A DNA stretch of 32,252 nt from an uncultured Clostridia bacterium (GCA_934434555.1 CAKRZX010000025.1:1-32252); one strand, 5' to 3'. Shown: positions 6,914 through 16,177, numbered from the stretch's first letter. Notes: generated by a model not told the origin, from the sequence alone. Translations and numbers: made by a program.

Positions 6914-9067
6914 ATGAACCGTTTTTTATCCGCAATTTTATCTGTTCTTATTCTTGCGGGAACAGCAACCGCTTTCCCGTGCATAAAAGCCGAAAGTGCC
7001 GCAAACGGCTGTGAATATGCCATATCCGCGCCCGTTGAGGGCAAGTCGCACTTTATGTATTTTATGAAAAACACTTCCGAATACATCAAGGACGGCAAGT
7101 CGGAATTTATTGTAAAGAACAATAATAAATCCGTAATGCAGGTTAAAGTTGAATTGCGAAAATCGGACTGGGCGGTTATCTATTCCCGCGAAACCGAAAT
7201 CGCGCCCGGCGAAACACTTTCCGTTATCGGCGACACCGTCGGCGAGGGCAATTTTGCCGTGCTGTTTTTACAAAATGCAAGTGAGATTTCTTCCGTTTCC
7301 GTTAACTGTTCCCTTGCGGCAACAACGGGAATTACTGCGCTTAACGTAGGCGCCGCAAGCCTTATTCCCGACAGAACCGAATACGTTGCGCCTGCTCCGG
7401 GCAATAAAGCCACGGTAAAAAGTACCCGATACAAAGGTATAGACACCAACCCTGATGGTAATTTTTTAACCGTTACCAGGCGCAGTGAAAGCGCTGCCGG
7501 ACCTATGCAGTTTATCACCGACAAAGTAAATGCTTTGGGCGGCGGAACATTTACCGTATCGGCACAGGCGCGCCTGAAAGAGAATATCGACGCGACCTGC
7601 CGTATCGGCGTAGAGGTCATTGCGCAGGACGGCACAAAATCGTGGCCGCAAACCGAAAACATAAAACTTTCGACTTCATGGACGCAGATTTCGGGCACCG
7701 TTACGATTCCCGCCAACGTAAAAAGCGCGTACTTCTTCATTTATACTCTTGACGGCAACAAAAAGCCCTCAACCTGTGACATTGAACTTGATTCGCTTTG
7801 CATAATCTCGCCGTTTCCCTACGAAAACATCGTTAAAAACCCATTCTTTGACAGCGACGAATTCGGTTTTGCCGAAGGCTGGTCAATTACAAGAAAATGC
7901 CTTGCGCTTACCCGCTCTTTTAATCCCGCCGCGGGCGAAGTCACCGAAGACGGCACAAAATACGCTTCCGGACTTGTTCCCGCCAATGACGGAAACATAG
8001 TTTATTCGGGGCGTTGGCTGTATGAAAACGATACGATGTGCGGCGCTTGGGAAGGCTATGCCGAAATAAAGTTTACAGGCACCCGCCTTTATCTGGTGTC
8101 TACTGCCGGCAAAAACGTGTATGTTTCCGTTGACGGCGGCGCACCCGTGCTTCTCCGTATCGGCGGCGTAACAAAGCTTGCCGAAAATCTCTCTTCCGGC
8201 ACTCATACGGTAAGAATCATAGCCTCTGCACAAAAATGTATGCCTGAAATTTACGGCTTTATTCTCGATAAAAACGCTTCAACCTTAAAGCAGGAACCGA
8301 AAACCGTTATAGAATTCGTGGGCGATTCAATTACCGAGGGCTATATAAATCCCTCGTCCAACAATTATATTGATTCATACGCCTATAAAACTGGTATGAA
8401 ACTTGGTTGGGAATTCAACACCGTTGCCTACGGCGGAATCGCCGCGACGGCGGGTATCGGCGTGGACGAACTCGGTATGGTAAACCGCTATCTTAAATGG
8501 GCTGAACTCGGCTGCGACCCTGCTGACAGGGATTACGATATTTCAAGCCGTAAAATTGATTATTTTGTGCTGAATTTAGGAACAAATGACCGCAAAGTTG
8601 CTCAAAACGAGCCCGAAAGATTCAAGGCTGATTACACGCGCCTGCTTGATGAGCTGTTTTCCGTAAACAAAGATGCCACTGTTTTTGTGATGATTCCCTT
8701 TAACAAAAGTGCGAAACAGCAGATTTGCGAAATCGTTGAAACATACAACAAAGACCGTCGTATAGTTCTTGTCAATTCAGATGAATGGGGCGCAACATAT
8801 AACGGCACCGACGGCGTTCACCCCGACAAAGAAAGTCACGATATCTTTGCCGAAAAGTTGTATGAGATTATTAAAAGCAATGTTGTTTCCGGCGGCAGCA
8901 ACGGCGAGAACACAGGCAGCGATAATCCCAGTTCAACCGACAACGGCGGGAATCTTCCGTCAGACACCGGCGACGGGCTGAATTTCTTTGTTATTTCAGG
9001 CGCCGCGCTGCTTGTATGTGCAGGAATTCTGACCGCAGTATTTATCCGACGCCGTAAAAGTGAATAA
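6914..9067 (+). CDS. Secreted, probably wall-anchored SGNH/CE2-like carbohydrate esterase
   Basis: Probably removes acetyl groups from plant or other polysaccharides outside the cell. It has 717 residues with an N-terminal signal peptide (hydrophobic 5-20). Residues about 145-300 look like a CBM4/9-type carbohydrate-binding beta-sandwich. Next comes a jelly-roll region as in CE2 acetyl-xylan esterases, then the SGNH hydrolase domain: G-D-S with nucleophile S472, GTND at 556-559, and D633/H636 in DGVH, the expected catalytic Asp and His. The C-terminus has a Gly/Ser/Asn-rich linker, LPSDTGD (681-687), a hydrophobic span and RRRKSE: the layout of a sortase signal, with a non-standard motif. A promoter and terminator frame it as a single gene. 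Substrate is inferred from the family only. Confidence 0.85.
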   Translation: MNRFLSAILSVLILAGTATAFPCIKAESAANGCEYAISAPVEGKSHFMYFMKNTSEYIKDGKSEFIVKNNNKSVMQVKVELRKSDWAVIYSRETEIAPGETLSVIGDTVGEGNFAVLFLQNASEISSVSVNCSLAATTGITALNVGAASLIPDRTEYVAPAPGNKATVKSTRYKGIDTNPDGNFLTVTRRSESAAGPMQFITDKVNALGGGTFTVSAQARLKENIDATCRIGVEVIAQDGTKSWPQTENIKLSTSWTQISGTVTIPANVKSAYFFIYTLDGNKKPSTCDIELDSLCIISPFPYENIVKNPFFDSDEFGFAEGWSITRKCLALTRSFNPAAGEVTEDGTKYASGLVPANDGNIVYSGRWLYENDTMCGAWEGYAEIKFTGTRLYLVSTAGKNVYVSVDGGAPVLLRIGGVTKLAENLSSGTHTVRIIASAQKCMPEIYGFILDKNASTLKQEPKTVIEFVGDSITEGYINPSSNNYIDSYAYKTGMKLGWEFNTVAYGGIAATAGIGVDELGMVNRYLKWAELGCDPADRDYDISSRKIDYFVLNLGTNDRKVAQNEPERFKADYTRLLDELFSVNKDATVFVMIPFNKSAKQQICEIVETYNKDRRIVLVNSDEWGATYNGTDGVHPDKESHDIFAEKLYEIIKSNVVSGGSNGENTGSDNPSSTDNGGNLPSDTGDGLNFFVISGAALLVCAGILTAVFIRRRKSE

Positions 9068-9070
9068 ATT

Positions 9071-9098
9071 AAAAAGACCGCCCCGTGCGGTCTTTTTT
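9071..9098 (+). terminator. Terminator of the SGNH esterase gene
   Basis: AAAAAGACCGC, loop CCCGT, GCGGTCTTTTTT: a perfect stem with a T-tract, four bases past the stop codon. The A-run on its 5' side would let it work in both directions. Confidence 0.93.
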
Positions 9099-9105
9099 GT
9101 ATTAA

Positions 9106-9310
9106 ATTCCGGCGGGACATAAAGCCCCGCCCTACTGCGTGAGACACGCAAAGCGCATAAATAGCAATGCAAAAAGGCAATTTTATCAGGCAATTATTTT
9201 CCCTAAACACCTATTTCAACATTGTAGGGCAGCGGCTTGATGCTGCCGCGAGCGGTAAAAGATTGAGGGTTTGTGAGGGGCTTAATGTTGCAAAGCCCTT
9301 ATTTCCACTC
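9106..9310. repeat. Left hairpin-repeat copy flanking the XRE/lipoprotein cassette
   Basis: AATTCCGGCGGGACATAAAG begins here and again at 10862, and the two regions stay closely similar for about 200 bases. It holds two GC hairpin modules in opposite orientation: GGCGGG/CCCGCC near 9111-9133 and GTAGGGCAGC...GCTGCCGCG at 9224-9250. The linker contains GTGAGACACGCAAAG and TTCCCTAAACACCTATTTCAA, shared with the copies at 10.9-11.6 kb. There is no gene in 9099-9356. Confidence 0.88.
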
Positions 9311-9356
9311 ATAAATTTTCCGCAGCACATCGCCCCTGTACAGCATATCTACTGTA

Positions 9357-9599
9357 TCACTTTTTGTCTGTTGTCAAATTAAATATATCATCAAAACTCA
9401 CATCAAGAATCTGCTTAATTAAAATAATTTCATCGGGATAAAGATGCCGTTGTCCCACCTCAATTTTTGCAACGGCGCTCCGCGTAATATCGCACCCTGC
9501 AAGCTGAAGTTTTACCGAAAGTTCCTCTTGCGTTATCCCCAATTTTTCACGCAAAAATCTAATATTTTGTCCCACTTTTTTCTCAATTTCAATATTCAT
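9357..9599 (-). CDS. Small XRE-family helix-turn-helix regulator
   Basis: An 80-residue protein that is almost only a Cro/C1-type helix-turn-helix domain (residues 10-70; GITQEELSVKLQLAGCDITRSAVAKIEVGQ). The ATG at 9599 is chosen because AGGGG lies eight bases upstream; the longer frame from 9629 has no ribosome site and would cover an operator-like palindrome. It is divergent from the lipoprotein gene. Two similar palindromes lie between the genes at the divergent promoters, so it likely represses itself and the lipoprotein/hypothetical pair. With no extra domain, its signal, if any, is unclear; it may simply set expression level. Confidence 0.88.
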   Translation of the reverse strand: MNIEIEKKVGQNIRFLREKLGITQEELSVKLQLAGCDITRSAVAKIEVGQRHLYPDEIILIKQILDVSFDDIFNLTTDKK

Positions 9600-9619
9600 A
9601 GCATTTCCCCTGCTTTCTT

Positions 9620-9639
9620 TTGCACCCAAATAAGTGCAA
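9620..9639. promoter_or_regulatory. Operator-like palindrome O2
   Basis: TTGCACCCAAATAAGTGCAA, an imperfect version of the O1 palindrome with identical TTGCAC/GTGCAA ends. It lies in the leader of the XRE gene, 20 bases before its start. Confidence 0.7.
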
Positions 9640-9646
9640 AAAGTTA

Positions 9647-9675
9647 TTGACTATATTTTAAGGGTATGATATTAT
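9647..9675 (+). promoter_or_regulatory. Promoter of the lipoprotein gene
   Basis: TTGACT (9647-9652) and TATTAT (9670-9675) with a 17-base spacer; the start point would fall in operator O1. Confidence 0.75.
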
Positions 9676-9699
9676 ATCTTTGCACCTATATAGGTGCAA
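9671..9699 (-). promoter_or_regulatory. Promoter of the XRE gene
   Basis: On the minus strand TTGCAC (9694-9699) and TATAAT (9671-9676) with a 17-base spacer. Its -10 overlaps the -10 of the rightward promoter, so the two should compete for polymerase. Confidence 0.65.
9680..9699. promoter_or_regulatory. Operator-like palindrome O1
   Basis: TTGCACCTATATAGGTGCAA is a perfect 20-base palindrome. It covers the -35 of the leftward promoter and the expected start point of the rightward one, so one bound repressor could shut both. Its centre is 60 bases from the centre of O2. Confidence 0.82.
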
Positions 9700-9726
9700 T
9701 ATAATAAAAAAGAGGAGAAAATCATT

Positions 9727-10449
9727 ATGAAAAAGATTACAGCGTTTGCACTTACGCTAATGTTAATTTTCACATTGGCGGCGTGCAAGAATGACACACA
9801 GACATCGGGCAATATTGCAGAGGCTACCGCCACGCCCACCGCGGTTGTGACCGCTACGGCAAAACCTACCGCAAAACCTACGGAGAAACCCACTCCCCGA
9901 CCGACTGAAAAGCCTACACCCGTTTCCACACCAAAGCCCACGGCAAAACCCACACCGAAACCTACGGAAAAGCCTACACCTAAACCTACGGAAGACCCCA
10001 ATGCTAAGAAAAAAGCATTGATTGATGCAGAAAATTCGAGATACGAAAAAGAAGTTACAGAAATTAAAGAATTATCTAATGCTCAAATTCAAGCATGTCT
10101 GGCTACTGCAACAAGATTAATGAATCAAGGCGGGGTTTATTCCCTATCAAATTTGTATCCCGAATCATATTATCAAAGACAAATTAGTGCGCTTAATGAT
10201 GATATAAGCGACTTGAACGAACAAATTGCGCTTTATAGTTCGGATACCTCTGGTGCTTATAGTTTAAAGGTAATGGAATTGGAAAGAAGACGTTCAGACT
10301 TATTTGAAAAGCGTTCGCAGATTCAATACCTGATTGAAGCATCAAAGTATGTCAGTCAAGCAGAAGAACTTGAACAACGGCAAGAATTTCATTTAGATGT
10401 TGCCTATCAAAAACACATAGGAAATATTTCTGAAATAAATAATGCATAG
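9727..10449 (+). CDS. Lipoprotein with Pro/Thr/Lys-rich stalk and coiled coil
   Basis: Surface lipoprotein of unknown function, 240 residues. It starts at the ATG after AGAGGAG (9727). A lipoprotein signal ends in LAAC with the lipidated Cys at residue 20. Residues about 34-92 are a low-complexity stalk built from repeated K-P-T, E-K-P-T-P and A-K-P-T units, probably wall-spanning. The rest is charged and helical, with likely coiled-coil segments (SALNDDISDLNEQIALYSSD and LERRRSDLFEKRSQIQYLIE). No enzyme motif is visible. It is the first gene after the promoter covered by operator O1 and is followed, 17 bases later, by a small hypothetical gene. The opposite strand of the stalk gives a Gly/Val/Phe-rich frame that is an artefact. 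Confidence 0.85.
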   Translation: MKKITAFALTLMLIFTLAACKNDTQTSGNIAEATATPTAVVTATAKPTAKPTEKPTPRPTEKPTPVSTPKPTAKPTPKPTEKPTPKPTEDPNAKKKALIDAENSRYEKEVTEIKELSNAQIQACLATATRLMNQGGVYSLSNLYPESYYQRQISALNDDISDLNEQIALYSSDTSGAYSLKVMELERRRSDLFEKRSQIQYLIEASKYVSQAEELEQRQEFHLDVAYQKHIGNISEINNA

Positions 10450-10466
10450 CAAAAGGAGTACTTCTT

Positions 10467-10802
10467 ATGACCGACACAAAGTTAAAACTCCGCGCCAACT
10501 TGGAGCAACTCCCGATTCTGCCGTACAAACTCGGTGACAGTTATATATTGGCGTCGTTAAACCTTGTATATACAAAAGAAATAAAAGAATATCCAGATTG
10601 CAACACAATTTGTGACGCATACAACGCGATAAGCGAGGACAATAGCAAGTATTATTTTTTCAGCAGAAGTTTTTTCTCCGACACGAAGTCGGTTTATGAT
10701 AAAACGGGCGAATTGTTGGAAACAACAAGCGATGAAAATATTCTCAATTCTTTGCTTATGCAAACCGAAGAATACTTAAAATCAGAAAAAGAGTGCAAAT
10801 AA
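10467..10802 (+). CDS. Hypothetical protein, 111 residues
   Basis: I do not recognise this family. The ATG at 10467 follows AAAAGGAG. The product is mixed alpha/beta in appearance, without signal peptide, membrane segment or metal-binding motif (MTDTKLKLRANLEQLPILPY at the start, an acidic/lysine-rich end). It is probably cytoplasmic and co-transcribed with the lipoprotein gene 17 bases upstream; a terminator follows. Its only clue to function is membership of the small operon under the XRE repressor and the two operators. Confidence 0.75.
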   Translation: MTDTKLKLRANLEQLPILPYKLGDSYILASLNLVYTKEIKEYPDCNTICDAYNAISEDNSKYYFFSRSFFSDTKSVYDKTGELLETTSDENILNSLLMQTEEYLKSEKECK

Positions 10803-10813
10803 AATTACAAAAC

Positions 10814-10847
10814 GCGTCGACACATTCAACTTGTCGGCGCATTTTTT
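10814..10847 (+). terminator. Terminator of the lipoprotein operon
   Basis: GCGTCGACA, a nine-base loop, TGTCGGCGC (one wobble pair), then ATTTTTT. The right-hand repeat begins about 15 bases further on. Confidence 0.85.
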
Positions 10848-10861
10848 GTTGTATTTATCAG

Positions 10862-11594
10862 AATTCCGGCGGGACATAAAGCCCCGCCCTACTGCGTGAG
10901 ACACGCAAAGTGCATAAAAAAGCAACGTAAAAAGGCAATTTTATCAGACAATTTGTTTTCCCTAAACACCTATTTCAACCCCGTAGGGCAGCGGCTTGCT
11001 GCTGCCGCGAGCGGTAGAAGAATGAGGGTTTGCGGCGGGCATAATGTTATCAAAAGCCCTGTCATTCTCAATAAAATCACCTGTTTTGAATCCGGCGGGA
11101 GATAACCCCCCCCCGCCCTACCGTGTGAGACACGCAAAGTGCATAAATAGCAATGCAAAAAGGCAATTTTATCAGGCAATTGTTTTCCCTAAACACCTAT
11201 TTCAACATTGTAGGGCAGCGGCTTGCTGCTGCCGCGGGCGGTAGAAGAATGAGGGTTTGCGAGGGGCATAATATTACCAAAAGTCCTGTCATTCTCAATA
11301 AAATCACCTGTTCGGAATCGGCGGGACGTAAAGCCCCGCCCTACTGCGTGAGACACGCAAAGTGCATAAAATAGCAATGCAAAAAGGCAATTTTATCAAG
11401 CAATTTGTTTTCCCTAAACACCTATTTCAACCCCGTAGGGCAGGGGCTTGCTCCTGCCGCGGGCGGTAGAAGAATGAGGGTTTGCGAGGGGTATAATGTT
11501 ATCGAAACCCTGTCATTCTCAATAAAATTACCTGTTCGGAATCCGGCGGGACATAAAGCCCCGCCCTACTGCGTGAGACACGCAAAGCGCATAA
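10862..11594. repeat. Three and a quarter tandem ~226-bp hairpin repeats
   Basis: The marker CGGCGGGA occurs at 10867, 11093, 11319 and 11544, so the units are 226, 226 and 225 bases long, with a fourth unit cut off near 11594. Each full unit has an opposed pair of GC hairpins. The rightward modules start GTAGGG at 10983, 11210 and 11435. In the third the stem changes from CAGC/GCTG to CAGG/CCTG, keeping the pairing. Unit 2 has a run of nine C at 11106-11114. Short frames here contain repeat sequence and no credible starts. No gene is seen between 10803 and 11698. Confidence 0.92.
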
Positions 11595-11612
11595 AAAAAT
11601 ACTTTCCTAAGC

Positions 11613-11647
11613 AAAAATCGCCCTGTCGTTTTGCAGCGGCGATTTTC
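11613..11647. other. Hairpin beside the repeat cluster
   Basis: AAAATCGCC (11614-11622) and GGCGATTTT (11638-11646) form a perfect 9-bp stem with a 15-base loop. The T-run on the right side is short, so this could be a weak terminator for rightward readthrough or part of the repeat boundary. Confidence 0.5.
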
Positions 11648-11649
11648 AT

Positions 11650-11691
11650 TTCAAAAAAAAACAAAAACGCGGGAGCGCATTACGCTCCCGC
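11650..11691 (-). terminator. Terminator of glnN
   Basis: On the minus strand GCGGGAGCG, loop TAATG, CGCTCCCGC (perfect 9-bp stem) is followed by GTTTTTGTTTTTTTTT. It starts seven bases after the glnN stop codon. Confidence 0.9.
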
Positions 11692-11698
11692 AAAAAAT

Positions 11699-13789
<2,091 letters not shown>

Positions 13790-13819
13790 TTTATCCTCCG
13801 AGCGTAATCTATTATATGA

Positions 13820-13849
13820 ATTATAATGTGTGATGTGTACTTTTGTCAA
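13820..13849 (-). promoter_or_regulatory. glnN promoter
   Basis: Perfect TTGACA (13844-13849) and TATAAT (13820-13825) on the minus strand with an 18-base spacer. Confidence 0.8.
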
Positions 13850-13863
13850 CCGAATTTCAAAAA

Positions 13864-13889
13864 CTATACAATATGCATAAGTTGTATAG
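13864..13889. promoter_or_regulatory. Inverted repeat upstream of glnN promoter
   Basis: CTATACAA (13864-13871) and TTGTATAG (13882-13889) are perfect 8-bp arms around a ten-base spacer. It ends 15 bases upstream of the -35, the usual distance for an activator or an upper repressor site. The protein that binds is unknown. Confidence 0.45.
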
Positions 13890-13899
13890 ATTCATTTTG

Positions 13900-13930
13900 A
13901 AAAACAAACCCGACGGAACGTTCCGTCGGG
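13900..13930 (-). terminator. Terminator of the aminotransferase gene
   Basis: 13909-13930 is a perfect 22-base palindrome (CCCGACGGAAC mirrored by GTTCCGTCGGG), followed on the minus strand by TTTGTTTTT. It begins seven bases past the stop codon. Confidence 0.85.
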
Positions 13931-13937
13931 AAAGTTA

Positions 13938-15104
13938 TCAACCTATAACGCCGCTTTTACCGATAATCTCGGCAATATGCGCGAGTTCTTCCGCGGGGCG
14001 GACAAGCGCAAAGCGCACGTATCCCTCGCCGTGAGGTCCGAAATAGTGCCCCGGTGTACAGATTATGCCCGTCTTTTCAACAAGCGCTTTCCAGAATTCC
14101 TCGCTTGTTTTGTACTTCGGCGGAATCGGTGCCCACACGAACATCGTTCCTTGTGAATCGGGCACGTCCCAGCCGATTTTCCTCAGTCCCCCGCAAAGCG
14201 CGTCACGGCGCTTCTGATATTCAAGGCACTGTTTTTTCACCTTTTCGCCGTCACTGTTGAGGGCGGCAACCGCCATTTTCTGTATGGGTTTGAACATACC
14301 GAAATCGTACTGGCTTCTCAAAAGTTTCATTCCGTCAACTATTTTCTTATTGCCTATTAAAAATGAGATTCTCGCGCCCGTGGTATTAAACGATTTTGAC
14401 AGTGAGAAAAACTCCGCGCCCACTTCCTTTGCACCGGGAATCGATAAAAAAGAAAATCCCTCACGGCCGTCAAAGATAATATCGCTGTATGCGTTGTCGT
14501 TGATGATATAAAAGTTATATTTTTTTGCGTATTCAATAAGTTCAACGAACATTTCCCTTGTAGCCGCCGCGCCGCAGGGGTTCGACGGATACGAAACGGT
14601 TATGTACTTCGTCTTTTTAAGCACTTCTTCCGGAATGTCGCTTATTTTCGGCAAAAATCCGTTTTCCTTTTTAAGGGGATAATAATGAATATCCGCTCCG
14701 CCAAGGTACGCGCCCGCCTCAAATACGGGATATCCCGGGTCGGGAAGAAGAACGACGTCGCCGGGATTGCACAGAACAAGTCCCAAGTGACACATACCGT
14801 CCTGCGAGCCGTTGACGCTTGTGATTATATCCTTTGTGATTTCCGTTTTATAGCGGCGCTTATAATAGGCGCAAACCGAATCAAGCAGTTCATCGGTATC
14901 AAGCAATGCATATTTATAATTTTCGGGATTCTTCGCCGCTTCAATAAGCGCGTTCCGTATTTCCTCATCTGTCACAAAATCGGGGGTGCCCACAAAAAGC
15001 GGATAAACCTCTCTGCCGCGCGCTTTAAGTTCTTTCTGCTTCAAGGTAAGCGCGGCAAACACGCCCGTTTCAAAATGCTTCATTCTTTCGGAAAGTTCCT
15101 GCAT
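13938..15104 (-). CDS. Class I/II aminotransferase, DapL/alanine-aminotransferase-like
   Basis: A pyridoxal-phosphate enzyme of fold type I, 388 residues, a normal length. The Schiff-base lysine is K237 in SLSKSFNTTGARISF; other cofactor residues are in GSQDG (99-103), N175 of YPSNPCG, and D203/Y206 of NDNAYSD. The order of motifs resembles LL-diaminopimelate and related aminotransferases, which act in lysine synthesis or alanine/glutamate exchange, but the usual S-K-T-Y-N-M-T-G-W-R is here S-K-S-F-N-T-T-G-A-R, so the substrate is left open. It stands alone: own promoter (15138-15166), GGGTGA ribosome site and terminator. No lysine-pathway genes lie nearby. Confidence 0.88.
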   Translation of the reverse strand: MQELSERMKHFETGVFAALTLKQKELKARGREVYPLFVGTPDFVTDEEIRNALIEAAKNPENYKYALLDTDELLDSVCAYYKRRYKTEITKDIITSVNGSQDGMCHLGLVLCNPGDVVLLPDPGYPVFEAGAYLGGADIHYYPLKKENGFLPKISDIPEEVLKKTKYITVSYPSNPCGAAATREMFVELIEYAKKYNFYIINDNAYSDIIFDGREGFSFLSIPGAKEVGAEFFSLSKSFNTTGARISFLIGNKKIVDGMKLLRSQYDFGMFKPIQKMAVAALNSDGEKVKKQCLEYQKRRDALCGGLRKIGWDVPDSQGTMFVWAPIPPKYKTSEEFWKALVEKTGIICTPGHYFGPHGEGYVRFALVRPAEELAHIAEIIGKSGVIG

Positions 15105-15137
15105 AAAAAATCACCCGCTTTTAATATTTATACAAAG

Positions 15138-15166
15138 AGTATAGCACATCGGTCAAATTCCGTCAA
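15138..15166 (-). promoter_or_regulatory. Promoter of the aminotransferase gene
   Basis: TTGACG (15161-15166) and TATACT (15138-15143) on the minus strand with a 17-base spacer. Confidence 0.7.
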
Positions 15167-15221
15167 TTTAATACATTGTGTAATTTTATGCATAATAGAA
15201 TTGAACGCGCTTATATATTTC

Positions 15222-15250
15222 TTGATTTTTAGCCGAATCTGTGGTAGAAT
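15222..15250 (+). promoter_or_regulatory. Promoter of the NYN-domain gene
   Basis: TTGATT (15222-15227), a 17-base spacer and TAGAAT (15245-15250); AAAGGAGG follows at 15269-15276. Confidence 0.65.
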
Positions 15251-15283
15251 ACCCCTGTAAACATTACGAAAGGAGGTTTGTGA

Positions 15284-16060
15284 TTGCTTAAATTATTCAA
15301 AAGACGCCAAAAAGCAATGGTCTTTGTGGATTACGAATACTGGTTTTATTCCTACCGCAATTTGTATTCAATGCGCCCCGACCCGGTAAAATTTCTTGAA
15401 GCGTTAAAAAAAGAATTCTACATTGCCGATATTATGGTTTTTGCCGATTTTTCGGTGCCGGTAATAAGCACGGAATTAAGAAAATTGAGAAGCATTACCA
15501 ACACGATAATAGAAACAGGCAATACCCTTATGCGGCGAAAAAAAGATATGACCGATTTTGTCATGCTCGATTATATTTACAGATGCGCAGATGATAATAA
15601 GAGCGTTGATACCTACATTATTTTTTCGGGCGACGGCCATTTTCAGTCAGTAGTAAAGCACCTTTCACAGCGCAAGAAAAAAAGGGTTATCGTTTACGGA
15701 ATAAGGGACACGGTAAGCCGTCAACTGCTTGATGTCGCCGATGAAGTCCGTCTGCTTCCATCGGACGCGGAACTCAACTTTACCGTTTACCGTCTTGTTG
15801 CGGCAAATATGGCGGAAGCGGAAAGCAAAGCGGGCGTAACGCCCTCATTTAAGACTACCGTAAACGCGGTTGTTGCCAAAACGGGTGAACCGGAAGAGAG
15901 AATCCGCCAGGCAGTAAGCGAAATGCTCGAAAAGGGCTATTTATATCAAACACATAAATTCTTCGGCAAAAAAGCGGTAAAAGTGATGAATGCCGACTGG
16001 GACAAGATGACCGTCGACGGCGTGATAACATCAAAAAAAGACTTTGCGGCAAAGGCATAA
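15284..16060 (+). CDS. NYN-domain (PIN-like) protein with C-terminal winged helix
   Basis: 258 residues. The first ~160 look like a NYN/DUF88 (LabA-like) domain, the PIN-nuclease fold found in RNA-processing proteins. The acidic residues of that fold are visible as D16 (VFVDYEYW), D91 (KKDMTDFVMLD) and D117 (FSGDGHF), so a metal-dependent RNase activity is plausible. Residues about 185-245 resemble a winged helix (VVAKTGEPEERIRQAVSEML), which could bind nucleic acid. The start is TTG at 15284, fixed by AGGAGG seven bases upstream; the overlapping GTG at 15280 stops after three codons. It is a single gene with its own promoter and terminator. The target is unknown. Confidence 0.85.
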   Translation: MLKLFKRRQKAMVFVDYEYWFYSYRNLYSMRPDPVKFLEALKKEFYIADIMVFADFSVPVISTELRKLRSITNTIIETGNTLMRRKKDMTDFVMLDYIYRCADDNKSVDTYIIFSGDGHFQSVVKHLSQRKKKRVIVYGIRDTVSRQLLDVADEVRLLPSDAELNFTVYRLVAANMAEAESKAGVTPSFKTTVNAVVAKTGEPEERIRQAVSEMLEKGYLYQTHKFFGKKAVKVMNADWDKMTVDGVITSKKDFAAKA

Positions 16061-16084
16061 TTCAAACAACGAAATTTTAAGAAG

Positions 16085-16113
16085 ACGGTGTGGCTTCGGG
16101 CTGCACCGTTTTC
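16085..16113 (+). terminator. Terminator of the NYN-domain gene
   Basis: ACGGTGTGGC, loop TTCGG, GCTGCACCGT (with two wobble pairs), then TTTTC. Confidence 0.75.
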
Positions 16114-16127
16114 TCAAATTATCAAGC

Positions 16128-16173
16128 GCATACTTAAAACTTAGATGATTTTTCACCTAAGTTTTAAGTATGC
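16128..16173. other. Perfect 17-bp inverted repeat between convergent genes
   Basis: GCATACTTAAAACTTAG (16128-16144) and its exact reverse complement (16157-16173) flank a 12-base loop. It is A/T-rich, has no T-tract and sits between two GC-rich terminators, so it is not a typical terminator itself. Confidence 0.85.
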
Positions 16174-16177
16174 ACCG

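Noticed and set aside
6036..6935. Minus-strand 299-residue frame with repeated SFFACFF-like text
   Set aside because: It is produced by the 80-bp array read backwards, begins inside the esterase gene's signal region and overlaps the LUD gene antisense.
9672..10001. Minus-strand frame of 109 residues rich in Gly, Val and Phe
   Set aside because: It is the reverse reading of the Lys/Pro/Thr repeats of the lipoprotein stalk, and its ATG lacks a ribosome site.
15277..15283. GTG start for the NYN gene at 15280
   Set aside because: The GTG frame stops after three codons; the TTG four bases later has the correct spacing to AGGAGG.
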